Shown: positions 31,072 through 39,874, counted from the first letter of the stretch. The stretch: DNA of 64,000 nt from Nocardiopsis sp. JB363 (GCF_900143625.1 NZ_FRFF01000125.1:29320-93319); one strand, 5' to 3'. Notes: generated by a model from the letters alone, not told the origin. Translations and numbers: made by a program.

Positions 31072-32259
31072 ATGCCCGGTTCCGTCATCGTCGGTGGGGC
31101 ACGAACCCCCACCGGCAGACTCCTCGGCTCCCTCGCCGGGTTCTCCGCCGCCGACTTGGGCGGCTTCGCGATCAAGGCCGCGCTGGAGCGCGCCGGCATC
31201 GGCGGTGACCAGGTCGGATACGTGGTCATGGGACAGGTGTTGCAGGCCGGGGCCGGTCAGATCCCGTCCCGTCAGGCCGCCGTCAAGGGCGGTATCCCCA
31301 TGGACGTCCCCTCGGTGACCATCAACAAGGTCTGCCTGTCCGGCCTGGACGCGATCGCCCTCGCCGACCAGCTCATCAGCGCGGGCGAGTTCGACATCGT
31401 GGTCGCGGGCGGCATGGAGTCCATGACCAACGCCCCGCACCTGTTGCCCAAGTCCCGCAAGGGCTACAAGTACGGCTCCATCGAGGTCCTGGACGCCACC
31501 GCGCACGACGGCCTCACCGACTCCTTCGAGGGCGACTCCATGGGCGCCTCCACCGAGCGCCACAACGGCAAGCTCGGCATGAAGCGCCCCGAGCAGGACG
31601 CCTTCGCCGCCCGCTCGCACCAGCGCGCCGCCGCCGCGGCCGAGAAGGGGTTGTTCGACGACGAGATCGTCCCCGTCGAGATCCCGCAGCGCAAGGGCGA
31701 CCCGGTCGTCTTCTCGCACGACGAGGGCATCCGCCCCGACACCACGGCCGAGAGCCTGGGCAAGCTGCGCCCGGCCTTCGACCGCGACGGCACCATCACC
31801 GCGGGCTCCTCCTCGCAGATCTCCGACGGCGCCGCCGCGGTGGTCGTGATGAGCCGCGCCAAGGCCGAGGAGCTCGGCGCCCCGATCCTCGCCGAGATCG
31901 GCGCGCACGGGAACGTCGCCGGTCCCGACAACTCGCTGCACTCCCAGCCCTCCAACGCCATCAAGCACGCCCTCGGCAAGGCGGGCAAGGCGGTGGAGGA
32001 CCTGGACCTCATCGAGATCAACGAGGCGTTCGCCGCGGTGGGCCTGAAGTCCACCGAGGACCTCGGTGTCTCCGAGGACATCGTCAACGTCAACGGCGGC
32101 GCCATCGCGCTCGGTCACCCGATCGGCGCCTCCGGTGCCCGCATCGCCCTGCACCTGGTGCACGAGCTGCGTCGTCGCGGCGGCGGCCTGGGCGCGGCGG
32201 CCCTGTGCGGTGGCGGTGGCCAGGGCGACGCCCTGCTGTTCTCGGTGCCCGCCGAGTAA
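31072..32259 (+). CDS. Acetyl-CoA C-acetyltransferase (thiolase)
   Basis: A 395-residue thiolase condensing or cleaving acyl-CoA thioesters. The nucleophilic Cys lies in [14 protein letters not shown] (near residue 88), the catalytic His in [12 protein letters not shown] and the second Cys in [11 protein letters not shown]. Loop motif [13 protein letters not shown] is present. ATG 31072 follows ttggagg. It is the first gene of a plus-strand pair with meaB 128 bases downstream. Biosynthetic versus degradative direction cannot be told from sequence. Confidence 0.94.
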   Translation: MPGSVIVGGARTPTGRLLGSLAGFSAADLGGFAIKAALERAGIGGDQVGYVVMGQVLQAGAGQIPSRQAAVKGGIPMDVPSVTINKVCLSGLDAIALADQLISAGEFDIVVAGGMESMTNAPHLLPKSRKGYKYGSIEVLDATAHDGLTDSFEGDSMGASTERHNGKLGMKRPEQDAFAARSHQRAAAAAEKGLFDDEIVPVEIPQRKGDPVVFSHDEGIRPDTTAESLGKLRPAFDRDGTITAGSSSQISDGAAAVVVMSRAKAEELGAPILAEIGAHGNVAGPDNSLHSQPSNAIKHALGKAGKAVEDLDLIEINEAFAAVGLKSTEDLGVSEDIVNVNGGAIALGHPIGASGARIALHLVHELRRRGGGLGAAALCGGGGQGDALLFSVPAE

Positions 32260-32387
32260 CGCCCCGACCGACAACCGAACGAACCTGCGCGGCCAGGGAC
32301 ACCCCCGAACGGTCGCGCGGCGCACCTGTCCACCGCGGGGCGGAGGCCACGAGCCCCCGCCCCGCGCGGTACATCCCGAGGAGTCAC

Positions 32388-33347
32388 ATGAACGCCCCCC
32401 AGCTGGTCGAACGGGTCCGCGGCGGTGACCGCAGGGCCCTGGCCCGCGCGATCACCCTGGTGGAGAACGGCGCCGAGGAACTGCGCCCCATCATGGCGGG
32501 ACTGGCGCCCCACACCGGTCGGGCCCGCGTGGTCGGCTTCACCGGGTCGCCGGGGGTGGGCAAGTCGACCACCACCAACGCCGTGGTGCGTGCGGTGCGC
32601 GCCCAGGGCAAGTCGGTCGCCGTCCTGGCGGTGGACCCGTCCTCGCCGTTCACCGGCGGCGCCTTGCTGGGCGACCGGGTGCGGATGCAGGAGCACGCCA
32701 CCGACCCCGGGGTGTACATCCGTTCCATGGCCAACCGAGGTCACCTGGGCGGTCTGTCCTGGGCCACGCCGCACGCGCTGCGGGTGCTGGACGCCGCCGG
32801 GTTCGACGTCATCCTCGTGGAGACCGTGGGCGTGGGCCAGTCGGAGGTCGACATCGCCCGCCACGCGGACACCACCGTGGTGCTGAGCGCGCCGGGGATG
32901 GGCGACGCGGTCCAGGCCGCCAAGGCCGGTGTACTGGAGGTCGCCGACGTGTTGACGATCAACAAGGCCGACCGGGACGGCGCCAAGTCGACCCTGCGCG
33001 AACTGCGTCAGATGATCGCGATGAAGGACCGCGCCGACGAGGAGTGGAAGCCGCAGATCGTCATGACGGTGGCTTCCCAGGACGAGGGCGTTGGCGAGCT
33101 GTGGGAGCGCGTCGAACAGCACTTCGCCCACCTGGAGGCCTCCGGGGAGCTCGCCGAACGACGTCGTGCCCGCGCGCGGGACGAGGTGGAGGCCATCGTG
33201 GTGGAGCTGCTGCGCTCCCGCATGGGCGGGGTGGGGGCCGATGGCGGTCTGGACACCCTCGCCGGTGAGGTCGCCGCCGGCGATCGCGACCCCTACACCG
33301 CCGCCGACCTTCTGCTCAAGGAGTTGGGCGCCGACCCGATTCCGTGA
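32388..33347 (+). CDS. meaB: MeaB-type GTPase chaperone of acyl-CoA mutases
   Basis: A 319-residue G3E-family GTPase that gates cofactor loading and protects adenosylcobalamin-dependent acyl-CoA mutases. The P-loop is GSPGVGKSTTT, the switch region has VDPSSPFTGGALLGDRVRM, then ETVGVGQSEVD, and the specificity motif NKAD. Older annotations as ArgK kinase are incorrect for this family. gaggagtcac precedes ATG 32388. Its client is probably the mutase at 36899-38629. The last 32 bases overlap the convergent hydrolase gene. Confidence 0.93.
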   Translation: MNAPQLVERVRGGDRRALARAITLVENGAEELRPIMAGLAPHTGRARVVGFTGSPGVGKSTTTNAVVRAVRAQGKSVAVLAVDPSSPFTGGALLGDRVRMQEHATDPGVYIRSMANRGHLGGLSWATPHALRVLDAAGFDVILVETVGVGQSEVDIARHADTTVVLSAPGMGDAVQAAKAGVLEVADVLTINKADRDGAKSTLRELRQMIAMKDRADEEWKPQIVMTVASQDEGVGELWERVEQHFAHLEASGELAERRRARARDEVEAIVVELLRSRMGGVGADGGLDTLAGEVAAGDRDPYTAADLLLKELGADPIP

Positions 33348-34155
33348 CCGACGCGAGGGTCTCGCGCAGAACACCGGCGAACCCGTTCGGGTCCTCCACG
33401 AACCCGCCGTGGTCCCCGGGGAACACCACGGGGACCACACCGAGCAGTTCCGCCAACGCCCGGGTGGTCCGGTCGGTGATCAGGCCACCCGAGGTGGCCC
33501 CCAGCGCGGGTACCACCCGCGCGGACCCGGCCGCGATCCGCTCGATGTCGACCCGGTGGTGCACGGTGCCCCGGAGTTCGTGGACGTAGAACCGGTGGTC
33601 GTTCGGATCGCCCTCTTCCTCGGCGGGGTTCGCGTCGGACCCCTCCGAGTCCTCCTCGGGCGTGGGAAAGCCCGCGTTGGCCATGAACCGGCGCCACGCC
33701 GCCCCCGCGCCGTCCCGATGGTAGGTCGCGATGATCTCCTCGGTGACCGCGAACTGTTCCTCCGCCTCCGGCAGCAGTCCGAGCAACGGGGGCTCGTGCG
33801 CCACGATGACGCGGGCGCGGTCGGGATGGTGCTCGGCCAGCGCCAAGGTGGTCACGGCACCGCCGCTGGAACCGAGGAAGTCGGCCTCGGCGATGCCCAT
33901 GTGGTCCAAGAGCGCGACGAGGTCGTCCGCGCGCGCCTCGGGGGTGGAATCCTGGTCGGGGTCGTCGAGCACGCTACGGCCGATGCCCCTCGGGTCGTGG
34001 GTGACCACGGTGTGGGTCTCGGCGAGAGCCTCCGCCAGGGGCCCGAACATGTCGGCCCCCATCGGCGCCCCGGTCAGGATCAGGAGGGGACCCTCGCCAT
34101 GGACCTCGTAGTAGAGGACGCCGTCCGGGGTCTTCAGTGTGCGCGTGCCGGTCAT
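33316..34155 (-). CDS. Alpha/beta hydrolase
   Basis: A 279-residue hydrolase of unknown substrate. The nucleophile elbow is FLGSSGGAVTT, the oxyanion region ILTGAPMGADMFGPLA, and the catalytic His probably lies in FPGDHGGFVEDP. An acidic insertion (EEDSEGSDANPAEEEGDPND) sits in the lid region near residue 175. Its 3' end overlaps meaB by 32 bases on the opposite strand. ATG 34155 follows gaagggacccggac. Confidence 0.85.
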   Translation of the reverse strand: MTGTRTLKTPDGVLYYEVHGEGPLLILTGAPMGADMFGPLAEALAETHTVVTHDPRGIGRSVLDDPDQDSTPEARADDLVALLDHMGIAEADFLGSSGGAVTTLALAEHHPDRARVIVAHEPPLLGLLPEAEEQFAVTEEIIATYHRDGAGAAWRRFMANAGFPTPEEDSEGSDANPAEEEGDPNDHRFYVHELRGTVHHRVDIERIAAGSARVVPALGATSGGLITDRTTRALAELLGVVPVVFPGDHGGFVEDPNGFAGVLRETLASVTESGRRPTP

Positions 34156-34339
34156 GTCCGGGTCCCTTCGGTCAGGGTCGCCGCCGCGGACGACCTCACC
34201 CGTATGGACCGGTGTTCCCCGCCGAACTCATCGCCCACCCCGAGAGTTTCCGTAAAGGGGCCGGGGCGAACCGTCGCACGTCGGTCCGCCCCGGCCTGGC
34301 GGCGGTGCTCCCCGGATCAGAGCACCGACGCCGTCACGA

Positions 34340-34364
34340 CCCGTTCGGCGCCCGGCCGAACGGG
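34340..34364 (-). terminator. Hairpin just after chitinase gene
   Basis: cccgttcggc-gcccg-gccgaacggg is a perfect 10-bp stem starting 9 bases past the chitinase stop. The T-rich flank (agtctttcct) is on the plus-strand side, so direction is uncertain. Confidence 0.5.
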
Positions 34365-34372
34365 AGTCTTTC

Positions 34373-36043
34373 CTATCCCCCCAACGCCGCGTCGATCGCG
34401 GTGATGAGGCTGCCGTCGGCGTCGTCGCCGTCGATGGACCAGATCATGACGCCGCCCAGGTCGTTGTCCAGGGCCCAATCGGTCTTCTGGGTCATGGCGA
34501 TCTCGTCGTCGTAGGTCCAGAAGGTCTCGCCGTCGTAGATCCACGCGGTGCCGAGGTCGTCGTCACGGTGCACCTCGAAGCCGCCCAGGTCCTTGAGCAC
34601 CTTCCAGTCCTCGGTGCCGTCGGCGTAGGTGCCGGGAGCAGGCCCCTCGGCGGACTGGAAGAGTCCGTCGCCGTTCGGCCCGGGCTCCACACCGGTCCAC
34701 CCCTGGCCGTAGAACGGCACGCCCAGGACGATCTTGGCGGGGTCGACCCCGCGATCCACGTACGCCTGGACGTTGGACTCGGCGGAGATCACGTCACCGG
34801 GGTCGTTCGGGTCGGGCGCCAGGTTGGACTGGTGGTTGGTGACCGTCTCCCAGGTGCCGTGGTAGTCGTAGCCCTGCACGGTGACGAAGTCGAAGTCCGC
34901 CATGACCTCGTCCAGTTCGTAGCCGGTGTCCAGGCGCCAGGCACCCGCGGGCATGAACGAACTCAGCTCGAAGTGGCGGTCGGTCTCCTCGCCCAACGCG
35001 TCGAGCTGTTCGCGGAACTCGCGGACCAAGGCGGTGAAGTTCTCCCGGTCCTCGGGGCGCACCACGTTGTCCGGGTGGCCGTCGGAGCCGGGCCACTCCC
35101 AGTCCAGGTCGATGCCGTCGAAGATCCCGTAGGCGAGACCCTCACCACCGGCCCCGTCGATCTCGGGGAGGTTCCCGCGCAGGTACAGGTCGACGCAGGA
35201 GCTCACCAGGCGTTCACGGGACTCGGGGGTCAGCACCGCGTCGGAGAAGTTCTTGGACCAGTTCCAGCCGCCCAGGGAGATGCTGACGGCCAGCTCCGGG
35301 TACCGCTCCTTGAGCTTGCGCAGCTGGTTGAAGTTGCCGCGCAGGGGCTGGCCGGGGCCGTCCGCGGCGCCGTCGACGCTTTCCGAGGCCGGGACCGCCC
35401 GGCCGTAGTCGGCGAGGGCGTCGCCCTCCTCGGGTTCGTTGGTCATGAAGCATTCGCCGTCGGTGCCGACGTTGCCGAACGCGTAGTTGATGTGCGTGAG
35501 CTTGTCGGCGCTGCCCGATTCCACCAGGTCGCGGACGTGGTAGTCGCGTTCCTCCGCGCCCCACTGGGTGAAGTAGGCGACGTTCATCGCGTCGTGGCCG
35601 GGACCGGGGGAGGGGGTGCCGGCGCAGTTCGCGCCGTTGATCGTGCAACCCGACAGGTGGGTGCTGTCATCGGCGTGGACGCCGTTGAACCCGAAGCTGT
35701 AGGTGCCGCCGGCGGGCACGACCGCGCCCCAGCGCGGCGGGGTGACGGTGTAGCCGTCACCGGCGGAGCCCTCGACGGTGGCGTTCCACAGTTCGTGGAC
35801 GTCGCTGCCCTCGGGGAGGTCGAATTCGAGCGTCCAGTCGGAGAGGTCGGTGCCGGAGGCGTTGTGGACGGTGATCTCGCCGGTGTAGCCGGTGTTCCAG
35901 CGGGCGGATTCCACGTAGGTCACGGTGAGGCCGGAGGCGTCGACCTCCTGGGCGATGACGGGGGACGAAGCCAGTGCGAGCGGTACCGCAAGCACGGCCG
36001 CGGCGGGAACCGCGAGTGTGTTCCTGAGTCGTCGTGCGCTCAC
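34373..36043 (-). CDS. Secreted chitinase: CBM2 plus GH18
   Basis: A 556-residue exported endochitinase. The signal peptide (~residues 1-31, ending VIAQEVDA) is followed by a family 2 carbohydrate-binding module (about 35-125: WNTGYTGEITVHNASGTDL...). A short Pro/Gly linker leads to a GH18 catalytic domain (about 150-555). The catalytic DxxDxDxE motif appears as DGIDLDWEW, with the Glu as general acid. SLGGWNWSKNF and the C-terminal GGVMIWSIDGDD are family landmarks. GTG 36043 has a caggaga site. An AT-rich imperfect palindrome lies ~80 bases upstream. Confidence 0.95.
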   Translation of the reverse strand: MSARRLRNTLAVPAAAVLAVPLALASSPVIAQEVDASGLTVTYVESARWNTGYTGEITVHNASGTDLSDWTLEFDLPEGSDVHELWNATVEGSAGDGYTVTPPRWGAVVPAGGTYSFGFNGVHADDSTHLSGCTINGANCAGTPSPGPGHDAMNVAYFTQWGAEERDYHVRDLVESGSADKLTHINYAFGNVGTDGECFMTNEPEEGDALADYGRAVPASESVDGAADGPGQPLRGNFNQLRKLKERYPELAVSISLGGWNWSKNFSDAVLTPESRERLVSSCVDLYLRGNLPEIDGAGGEGLAYGIFDGIDLDWEWPGSDGHPDNVVRPEDRENFTALVREFREQLDALGEETDRHFELSSFMPAGAWRLDTGYELDEVMADFDFVTVQGYDYHGTWETVTNHQSNLAPDPNDPGDVISAESNVQAYVDRGVDPAKIVLGVPFYGQGWTGVEPGPNGDGLFQSAEGPAPGTYADGTEDWKVLKDLGGFEVHRDDDLGTAWIYDGETFWTYDDEIAMTQKTDWALDNDLGGVMIWSIDGDDADGSLITAIDAALGG

Positions 36044-36120
36044 GTCGGGGTCTCCTGGGAGGGGGCTTGTCAGGGGCCGAGTGCGGGGCCGGGGCCGTAC
36101 TGACGTGGGGGGATTAATTT

Positions 36121-36137
36121 TTAGGAAACTTAACTAA
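36121..36137 (-). promoter_or_regulatory. Possible operator upstream of chitinase gene
   Basis: TTAGGAAACTTAACTAA is an imperfect palindrome (12 of 16 paired positions) inside a strikingly AT-rich island (36113-36142). It resembles ROK-family sugar-repressor sites found before polysaccharide-degrading enzyme genes in actinomycetes. That resemblance is from memory. Confidence 0.35.
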
Positions 36138-36286
36138 CAATTCCGGGCGGCGTCAACGCCCGCACGGCAGGTTTCTCCGAACGATCCACGAAGTCGCAGG
36201 TCGACCTCCGGATTTTCGGTGCCGGTCGGTTCCGCCCGCACCCCTCGGCGGGGCCCGCCACCGAACGCACCACCTAGAGTGACGGC

Positions 36287-36820
36287 GTGGGAAACCCTTT
36301 GAACCTTCCGTTCGACCCGATCGAACGCGCGCACGACAACTGGAGTCAGAGATGGGGGGCCTCGCCCGCGATGGCGGCGGTCACCTCGCTCATGCGTGCG
36401 CAGCAGATCCTCATCGGCGAGCTGGACGGCACCCTCAAGCCGTTCGGTCTGACCTTCGCCCGTTACGAAGCGCTGGTCCTGCTCACCTTCAGCGCCTCCG
36501 GGGCGCTGCCCCTGGGCAAGATCGGTGAGCGCCTCATGGTGCACCCGACCAGTGTCACCAACACCATCGACCGGTTGGAGGGGCAGGGATTCGTGCTGCG
36601 GATGCCCAACCCCAGCGACGGTCGGGGGGTGCTGGCGGAGATCACCGAGACGGGCCGCGAAGTCACCGAGGGAGCCACTCAGGCTCTCCTGGGCATGGAC
36701 TTCGCCATGGGCTGCTACTCCGAGGAGGAGCTGTGGCGCATGCACGAGATGTTCGTGCGGCTCCGGGTGGACTTCGGCGACTTCCCCGCTCCGGCGGCGA
36801 AGGAGGCGCGGGGCGCCTGA
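36287..36820 (+). CDS. MarR-family transcriptional regulator
   Basis: A 177-residue winged-helix repressor. The wHTH spans about residues 60-125 (LTFARYEALVLLTFSASG..., MVHPTSVTNTIDRLEGQGFVLRMPNPSDGRG), with the DGRG wing. Flanking helices at both ends form the dimer interface. TAGAGT ends 6 bases before GTG 36287, so it is probably leaderless. The next gene is the acyl-CoA mutase, whose promoter holds an 18-bp palindrome between -35 and -10; this regulator is the obvious candidate to bind it. Its ligand may be an acyl-CoA, by inference. Confidence 0.9.
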   Translation: MGNPLNLPFDPIERAHDNWSQRWGASPAMAAVTSLMRAQQILIGELDGTLKPFGLTFARYEALVLLTFSASGALPLGKIGERLMVHPTSVTNTIDRLEGQGFVLRMPNPSDGRGVLAEITETGREVTEGATQALLGMDFAMGCYSEEELWRMHEMFVRLRVDFGDFPAPAAKEARGA

Positions 36821-36863
36821 CCGGCGGACCGCCGGCGACGCGCTGCGCCCGCGATTCCTCCGC

Positions 36864-36892
36864 TGTACATATTTAGTTGGACGTCCTACTAT
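36864..36892 (+). promoter_or_regulatory. Acyl-CoA mutase promoter with palindromic operator
   Basis: -35 TGTACA (36864-36869), 17-base spacer, -10 TACTAT (36887-36892), then six bases to the ATG at 36899, implying a leaderless mRNA. TAGTTGGACGTCCTACTA (36874-36891) is a palindrome with 16 of 18 symmetric positions and lies across the spacer and -10. Repressor binding there would block RNA polymerase. Confidence 0.6.
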
Positions 36893-36898
36893 TCTGGT

Positions 36899-38629
36899 AT
36901 GGCGAACAGCACAGGAGACCTCACCAACGGCGGCGAGGCCCGGGACATCGAGGCCGGGCGCGAACGCTGGCAGCGCCGGTACGACACCGCTCGCACACGG
37001 GACGCCGACTTCACCTCCCTGTCCGGGAAGCCCCTCGAACCCGTCTACGGGCCCCGACCCGGAGCCGAGGTCCCCGGTTTCGAGCGCATCGGTTGGCCCG
37101 GCGAGTACCCCTACACCCGAGGGCTCTACCCCACCGGCTACCGCGGCCGGGCCTGGACCATCCGCCAGTTCGCCGGCTTCGGCAACGCACGCCAGACCAA
37201 CGAGCGCTACAAGATGATCCTCGCCTCCGGCGGCGGTGGACTGTCCGTGGCCTTCGACATGCCCACCCTCATGGGCTACGACTCCGACTCCCCGCAGTCG
37301 CTGGGCGAGGTCGGTCACTGCGGCGTGGCCATCGACTCGGTGGCCGACATGGACCTGCTCTTCGACGGCATCCCGCTCGGCGAGACCACCACGTCCATGA
37401 CCATCAGCGGCCCCGCCATCCCGGCGTTCTGCATGTACCTAGTGGCGGCCGAACGCCAAGGCGTCGACATCGGCACCCTCAACGGCACCCTCCAGACCGA
37501 CATCTTCAAGGAGTACATCGCCCAGAAGGAGTGGCTGTACCCGCCCGAGCCCCACCTGCGCCTCATCGGCGACCTGATGGAGTACTGCGCGGAGAACATC
37601 CCCGCCTTCAAGCCGCTGTCGGTCTCGGGCTACCACATCCGTGAGGCCGGGGCCACGGCCGCCCAGGAGCTCGCCTACACGCTCGCGGACGGCTTCGGCT
37701 ACGTCGAACTCGGCCTGTCCCGCGGCCTGGACATCGATCGGTTCGCCCCCGGCCTGTCGTTCTTCTTCGACGCCCACATCGACTTCTTCGAGGAGATCGC
37801 CAAGTTCCGCGCCGCACGCCGCATCTGGGCCCGCTGGATCCGCGACGTCTACGGCGCCAAGAGCGAGAAGGCCCAGTGGCTGCGCTTCCACACCCAGACC
37901 GCGGGGGTCTCCCTCACCGCGCAGCAGCCCTACAACAACGTGGTGCGCACCGCCGTGGAGGCCCTCTCGGCGGTCCTGGGCGGAACCAACTCGCTGCACA
38001 CCAACGCGCTCGACGAGACCCTGGCCCTGCCCACCGAGCAGTCCGCCGAGATCGCCCTGCGCACCCAACAGGTCCTCATGGAGGAGACCGGCGTGGTCAA
38101 CGTCGCCGACCCGCTCGGCGGCTCCTGGTACGTGGAGGCCCTCACCGACGAGATCGAGGCCGAGGCCGAGCGCATCTTCGCGCACATCCGCTACATGGGC
38201 GGCGGTGACGACGTCGAACACGCCATCGGCCCGATGACCTCGGGCATCCTCGCCGGAATCGACAACGGCTACTTCGGCGCCGAGATCGCCGAGTCCGCCT
38301 ACCAGTACCAGCAGGCCCTGGAGAAGGGCGACAAACGCATCGTCGGCGTCAACTGCCACACCAACACGATCTCCGGCGAGCTCGACGTCCTCAAGATCAG
38401 CCACGAGGTCGAACACGAGCAGAAGCGCGTCCTCACCGACCGTAGGGCCGCGCGCGACCAGGACGTCGTCGACCGTGCCCTGGCCCGCCTCCTGGAAGGC
38501 GTACGCGCCGACGACGGCAACCTCGTTCCGCTCATCATGGACGCGGCCCGAGCCGAGGCGACCCTCGGCGAGATCTGCGCCACCATGGGCGAGGAGTTCG
38601 GCACCTACACGGAGGACCCGCAGTTCTGA
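36899..38629 (+). CDS. icmA: Acyl-CoA mutase large subunit, isobutyryl-CoA mutase (IcmA) type
   Basis: A 576-residue adenosylcobalamin-dependent mutase subunit with the TIM-barrel substrate domain but no C-terminal B12-binding domain, so it needs a separate small subunit not found in this window. Substrate-determining residues are Phe91 (IRQFAGFGNA) and Gln209 (EYIAQKEWL). Methylmalonyl-CoA mutase has Tyr and Arg at these places, spaced the same 118 residues apart; isobutyryl-CoA mutase has Phe and Gln. The enzyme should therefore interconvert isobutyryl- and butyryl-CoA, linking valine breakdown to fatty acid pools. MeaB, the epimerase and an adenosyltransferase are nearby. Generic annotation would say methylmalonyl-CoA mutase. 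Confidence 0.88.
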   Translation: MANSTGDLTNGGEARDIEAGRERWQRRYDTARTRDADFTSLSGKPLEPVYGPRPGAEVPGFERIGWPGEYPYTRGLYPTGYRGRAWTIRQFAGFGNARQTNERYKMILASGGGGLSVAFDMPTLMGYDSDSPQSLGEVGHCGVAIDSVADMDLLFDGIPLGETTTSMTISGPAIPAFCMYLVAAERQGVDIGTLNGTLQTDIFKEYIAQKEWLYPPEPHLRLIGDLMEYCAENIPAFKPLSVSGYHIREAGATAAQELAYTLADGFGYVELGLSRGLDIDRFAPGLSFFFDAHIDFFEEIAKFRAARRIWARWIRDVYGAKSEKAQWLRFHTQTAGVSLTAQQPYNNVVRTAVEALSAVLGGTNSLHTNALDETLALPTEQSAEIALRTQQVLMEETGVVNVADPLGGSWYVEALTDEIEAEAERIFAHIRYMGGGDDVEHAIGPMTSGILAGIDNGYFGAEIAESAYQYQQALEKGDKRIVGVNCHTNTISGELDVLKISHEVEHEQKRVLTDRRAARDQDVVDRALARLLEGVRADDGNLVPLIMDAARAEATLGEICATMGEEFGTYTEDPQF

Positions 38630-38722
38630 CGGTCCTCCGTCAACCCACCCGTTGCCCCGGGCTTCGGGCCCGAGGCGGTACGGAGTCCTCGTACCGCCTC
38701 GGGATGGGGCAGGATGGGGAGT

Positions 38723-39670
38723 ATGCAGCCTTCGGACTTTTCACCGAACAGTGCGGTCGACCTCGGGGCGCGCAAGGCGGCCTTGGAACGTGAGGCCAAG
38801 CAGCGCGCCGACGAGTCGGCCGGTCGTACCAACCCCTATGCCGTCAACGTCGACGAGGCCAACTTCCAGCAGGTGCTGGAGAACTCTCTGTCGTCCCCGA
38901 TCGTCCTCGCGGTCCTGGCGGGCTGGTCCGAGCAGTCCAAACAGGTCGAGGACGCCCTGGACAACCTTTCCAGGGGCTCCGGCGGCAACTGGATCCTGGG
39001 CAAGATCGACAGCGAGGGCAGCCCTCAGCTGGTGCAGGCGCTTCGTGTGGAGGGCGCCCCGAGCATCATCATCGCCATCCAGGGTCAGGTCATGCCCCTG
39101 ATGCAGGGACCGGCGACCGAGGAGCAGCTCCGCGACGGACTCACCCAGGTCTTCGGCGCCCTGTCCCAACAGGGCATGCTCCCGCCCGGGCACCCCGGCA
39201 CGGTGGACGGTGACCCCTCCGCGATGCCGGAGGAACAAATCGCACCCGAACCCGAGGCCGACCCGATCGACGTCGAGGTGCAGGCCGCCCTGGAACGGGG
39301 GGACTTCGACGCGGCCGCCGCGGTGTTCGAGAAGGCGTTGACCGCCGACCCCAAGAACGCCGAGATCAAGGCCAAGCTGGCACAGGTCCGCCTGATCGGC
39401 CGGCTCCAGGACGTCGACCCCGAGACCGCCCTACAGGCCGCGGCCGACCGCCCGGACGACGTGGACGCCCAGATCACCCTGTCCGACGTCTTCATGTACG
39501 GCGGCAAGTTCGACGACGCCTTCGACCGGCTCATCGCGACGGTCAAGCGCACCTCCGACGAGGACCGGGACAAGGCCCGCGCACACCTGCTGGCCCTGTT
39601 CGACCTGCTGCCCGCCGCGGACCCGCGCGTGAGCGCGGCTCGCCGCAAGCTCACCTCCGCCCTGTTCTGA
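38723..39670 (+). CDS. YbbN/CnoX-like thioredoxin-fold protein with TPR tail
   Basis: A 315-residue protein. A thioredoxin-like domain (about residues 40-150) has WSEQS where thioredoxins carry WCxxC, so both redox cysteines are missing. TPR-type helices follow (about 185-315: VQAALERGDFDAAAAVFEKALTADPKNAEIKAKLA). YbbN-family co-chaperones hand clients to GroEL or DnaK, and many lack the cysteines. ATG 38723 is preferred over ATG 38714 because relatives begin MQP and an AGGAT-type -10 lies about 7 bases upstream. The acidic linker at ~160-180 is disordered. Confidence 0.85.
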   Translation: MQPSDFSPNSAVDLGARKAALEREAKQRADESAGRTNPYAVNVDEANFQQVLENSLSSPIVLAVLAGWSEQSKQVEDALDNLSRGSGGNWILGKIDSEGSPQLVQALRVEGAPSIIIAIQGQVMPLMQGPATEEQLRDGLTQVFGALSQQGMLPPGHPGTVDGDPSAMPEEQIAPEPEADPIDVEVQAALERGDFDAAAAVFEKALTADPKNAEIKAKLAQVRLIGRLQDVDPETALQAAADRPDDVDAQITLSDVFMYGGKFDDAFDRLIATVKRTSDEDRDKARAHLLALFDLLPAADPRVSAARRKLTSALF

Positions 39671-39677
39671 CCGGGTA

Positions 39678-39725
39678 CCGGCCGGTGACCGTTCTCCGAG
39701 AATTCTTTGAACGGTCACCGGCCGG
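39678..39725 (+). terminator. Perfect 17-bp inverted repeat after YbbN-like gene
   Basis: ccggccggtgaccgttc (39678-39694) and its exact complement (39709-39725) enclose a 14-nt loop, 8 bases after the stop. Downstream ccctttt (39736-39742) is modestly T-rich. Most likely an intrinsic terminator. Confidence 0.65.
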
Positions 39726-39874
39726 AGGTTCCGCACCCTTTTCACCTGTTTGTGGCAAATCATGCGGTATTTGCCGTAGTGAAGACGGGTGGGATGGTCG
39801 CCCCCGCGTCGGGTAAAAGAACAACACGGCGGACCGCGAGCACGCGGTCCACAGTGCGACCCGGCAGGTGGACC

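Noticed and set aside
32388..33347. ArgK, an arginine/ornithine transport kinase
   Set aside because: Motifs and the neighbouring epimerase, thiolase and acyl-CoA mutase genes identify the MeaB GTPase family.
36899..38629. Methylmalonyl-CoA mutase
   Set aside because: The substrate-determining Tyr and Arg are Phe91 and Gln209, and the B12-binding domain is missing.
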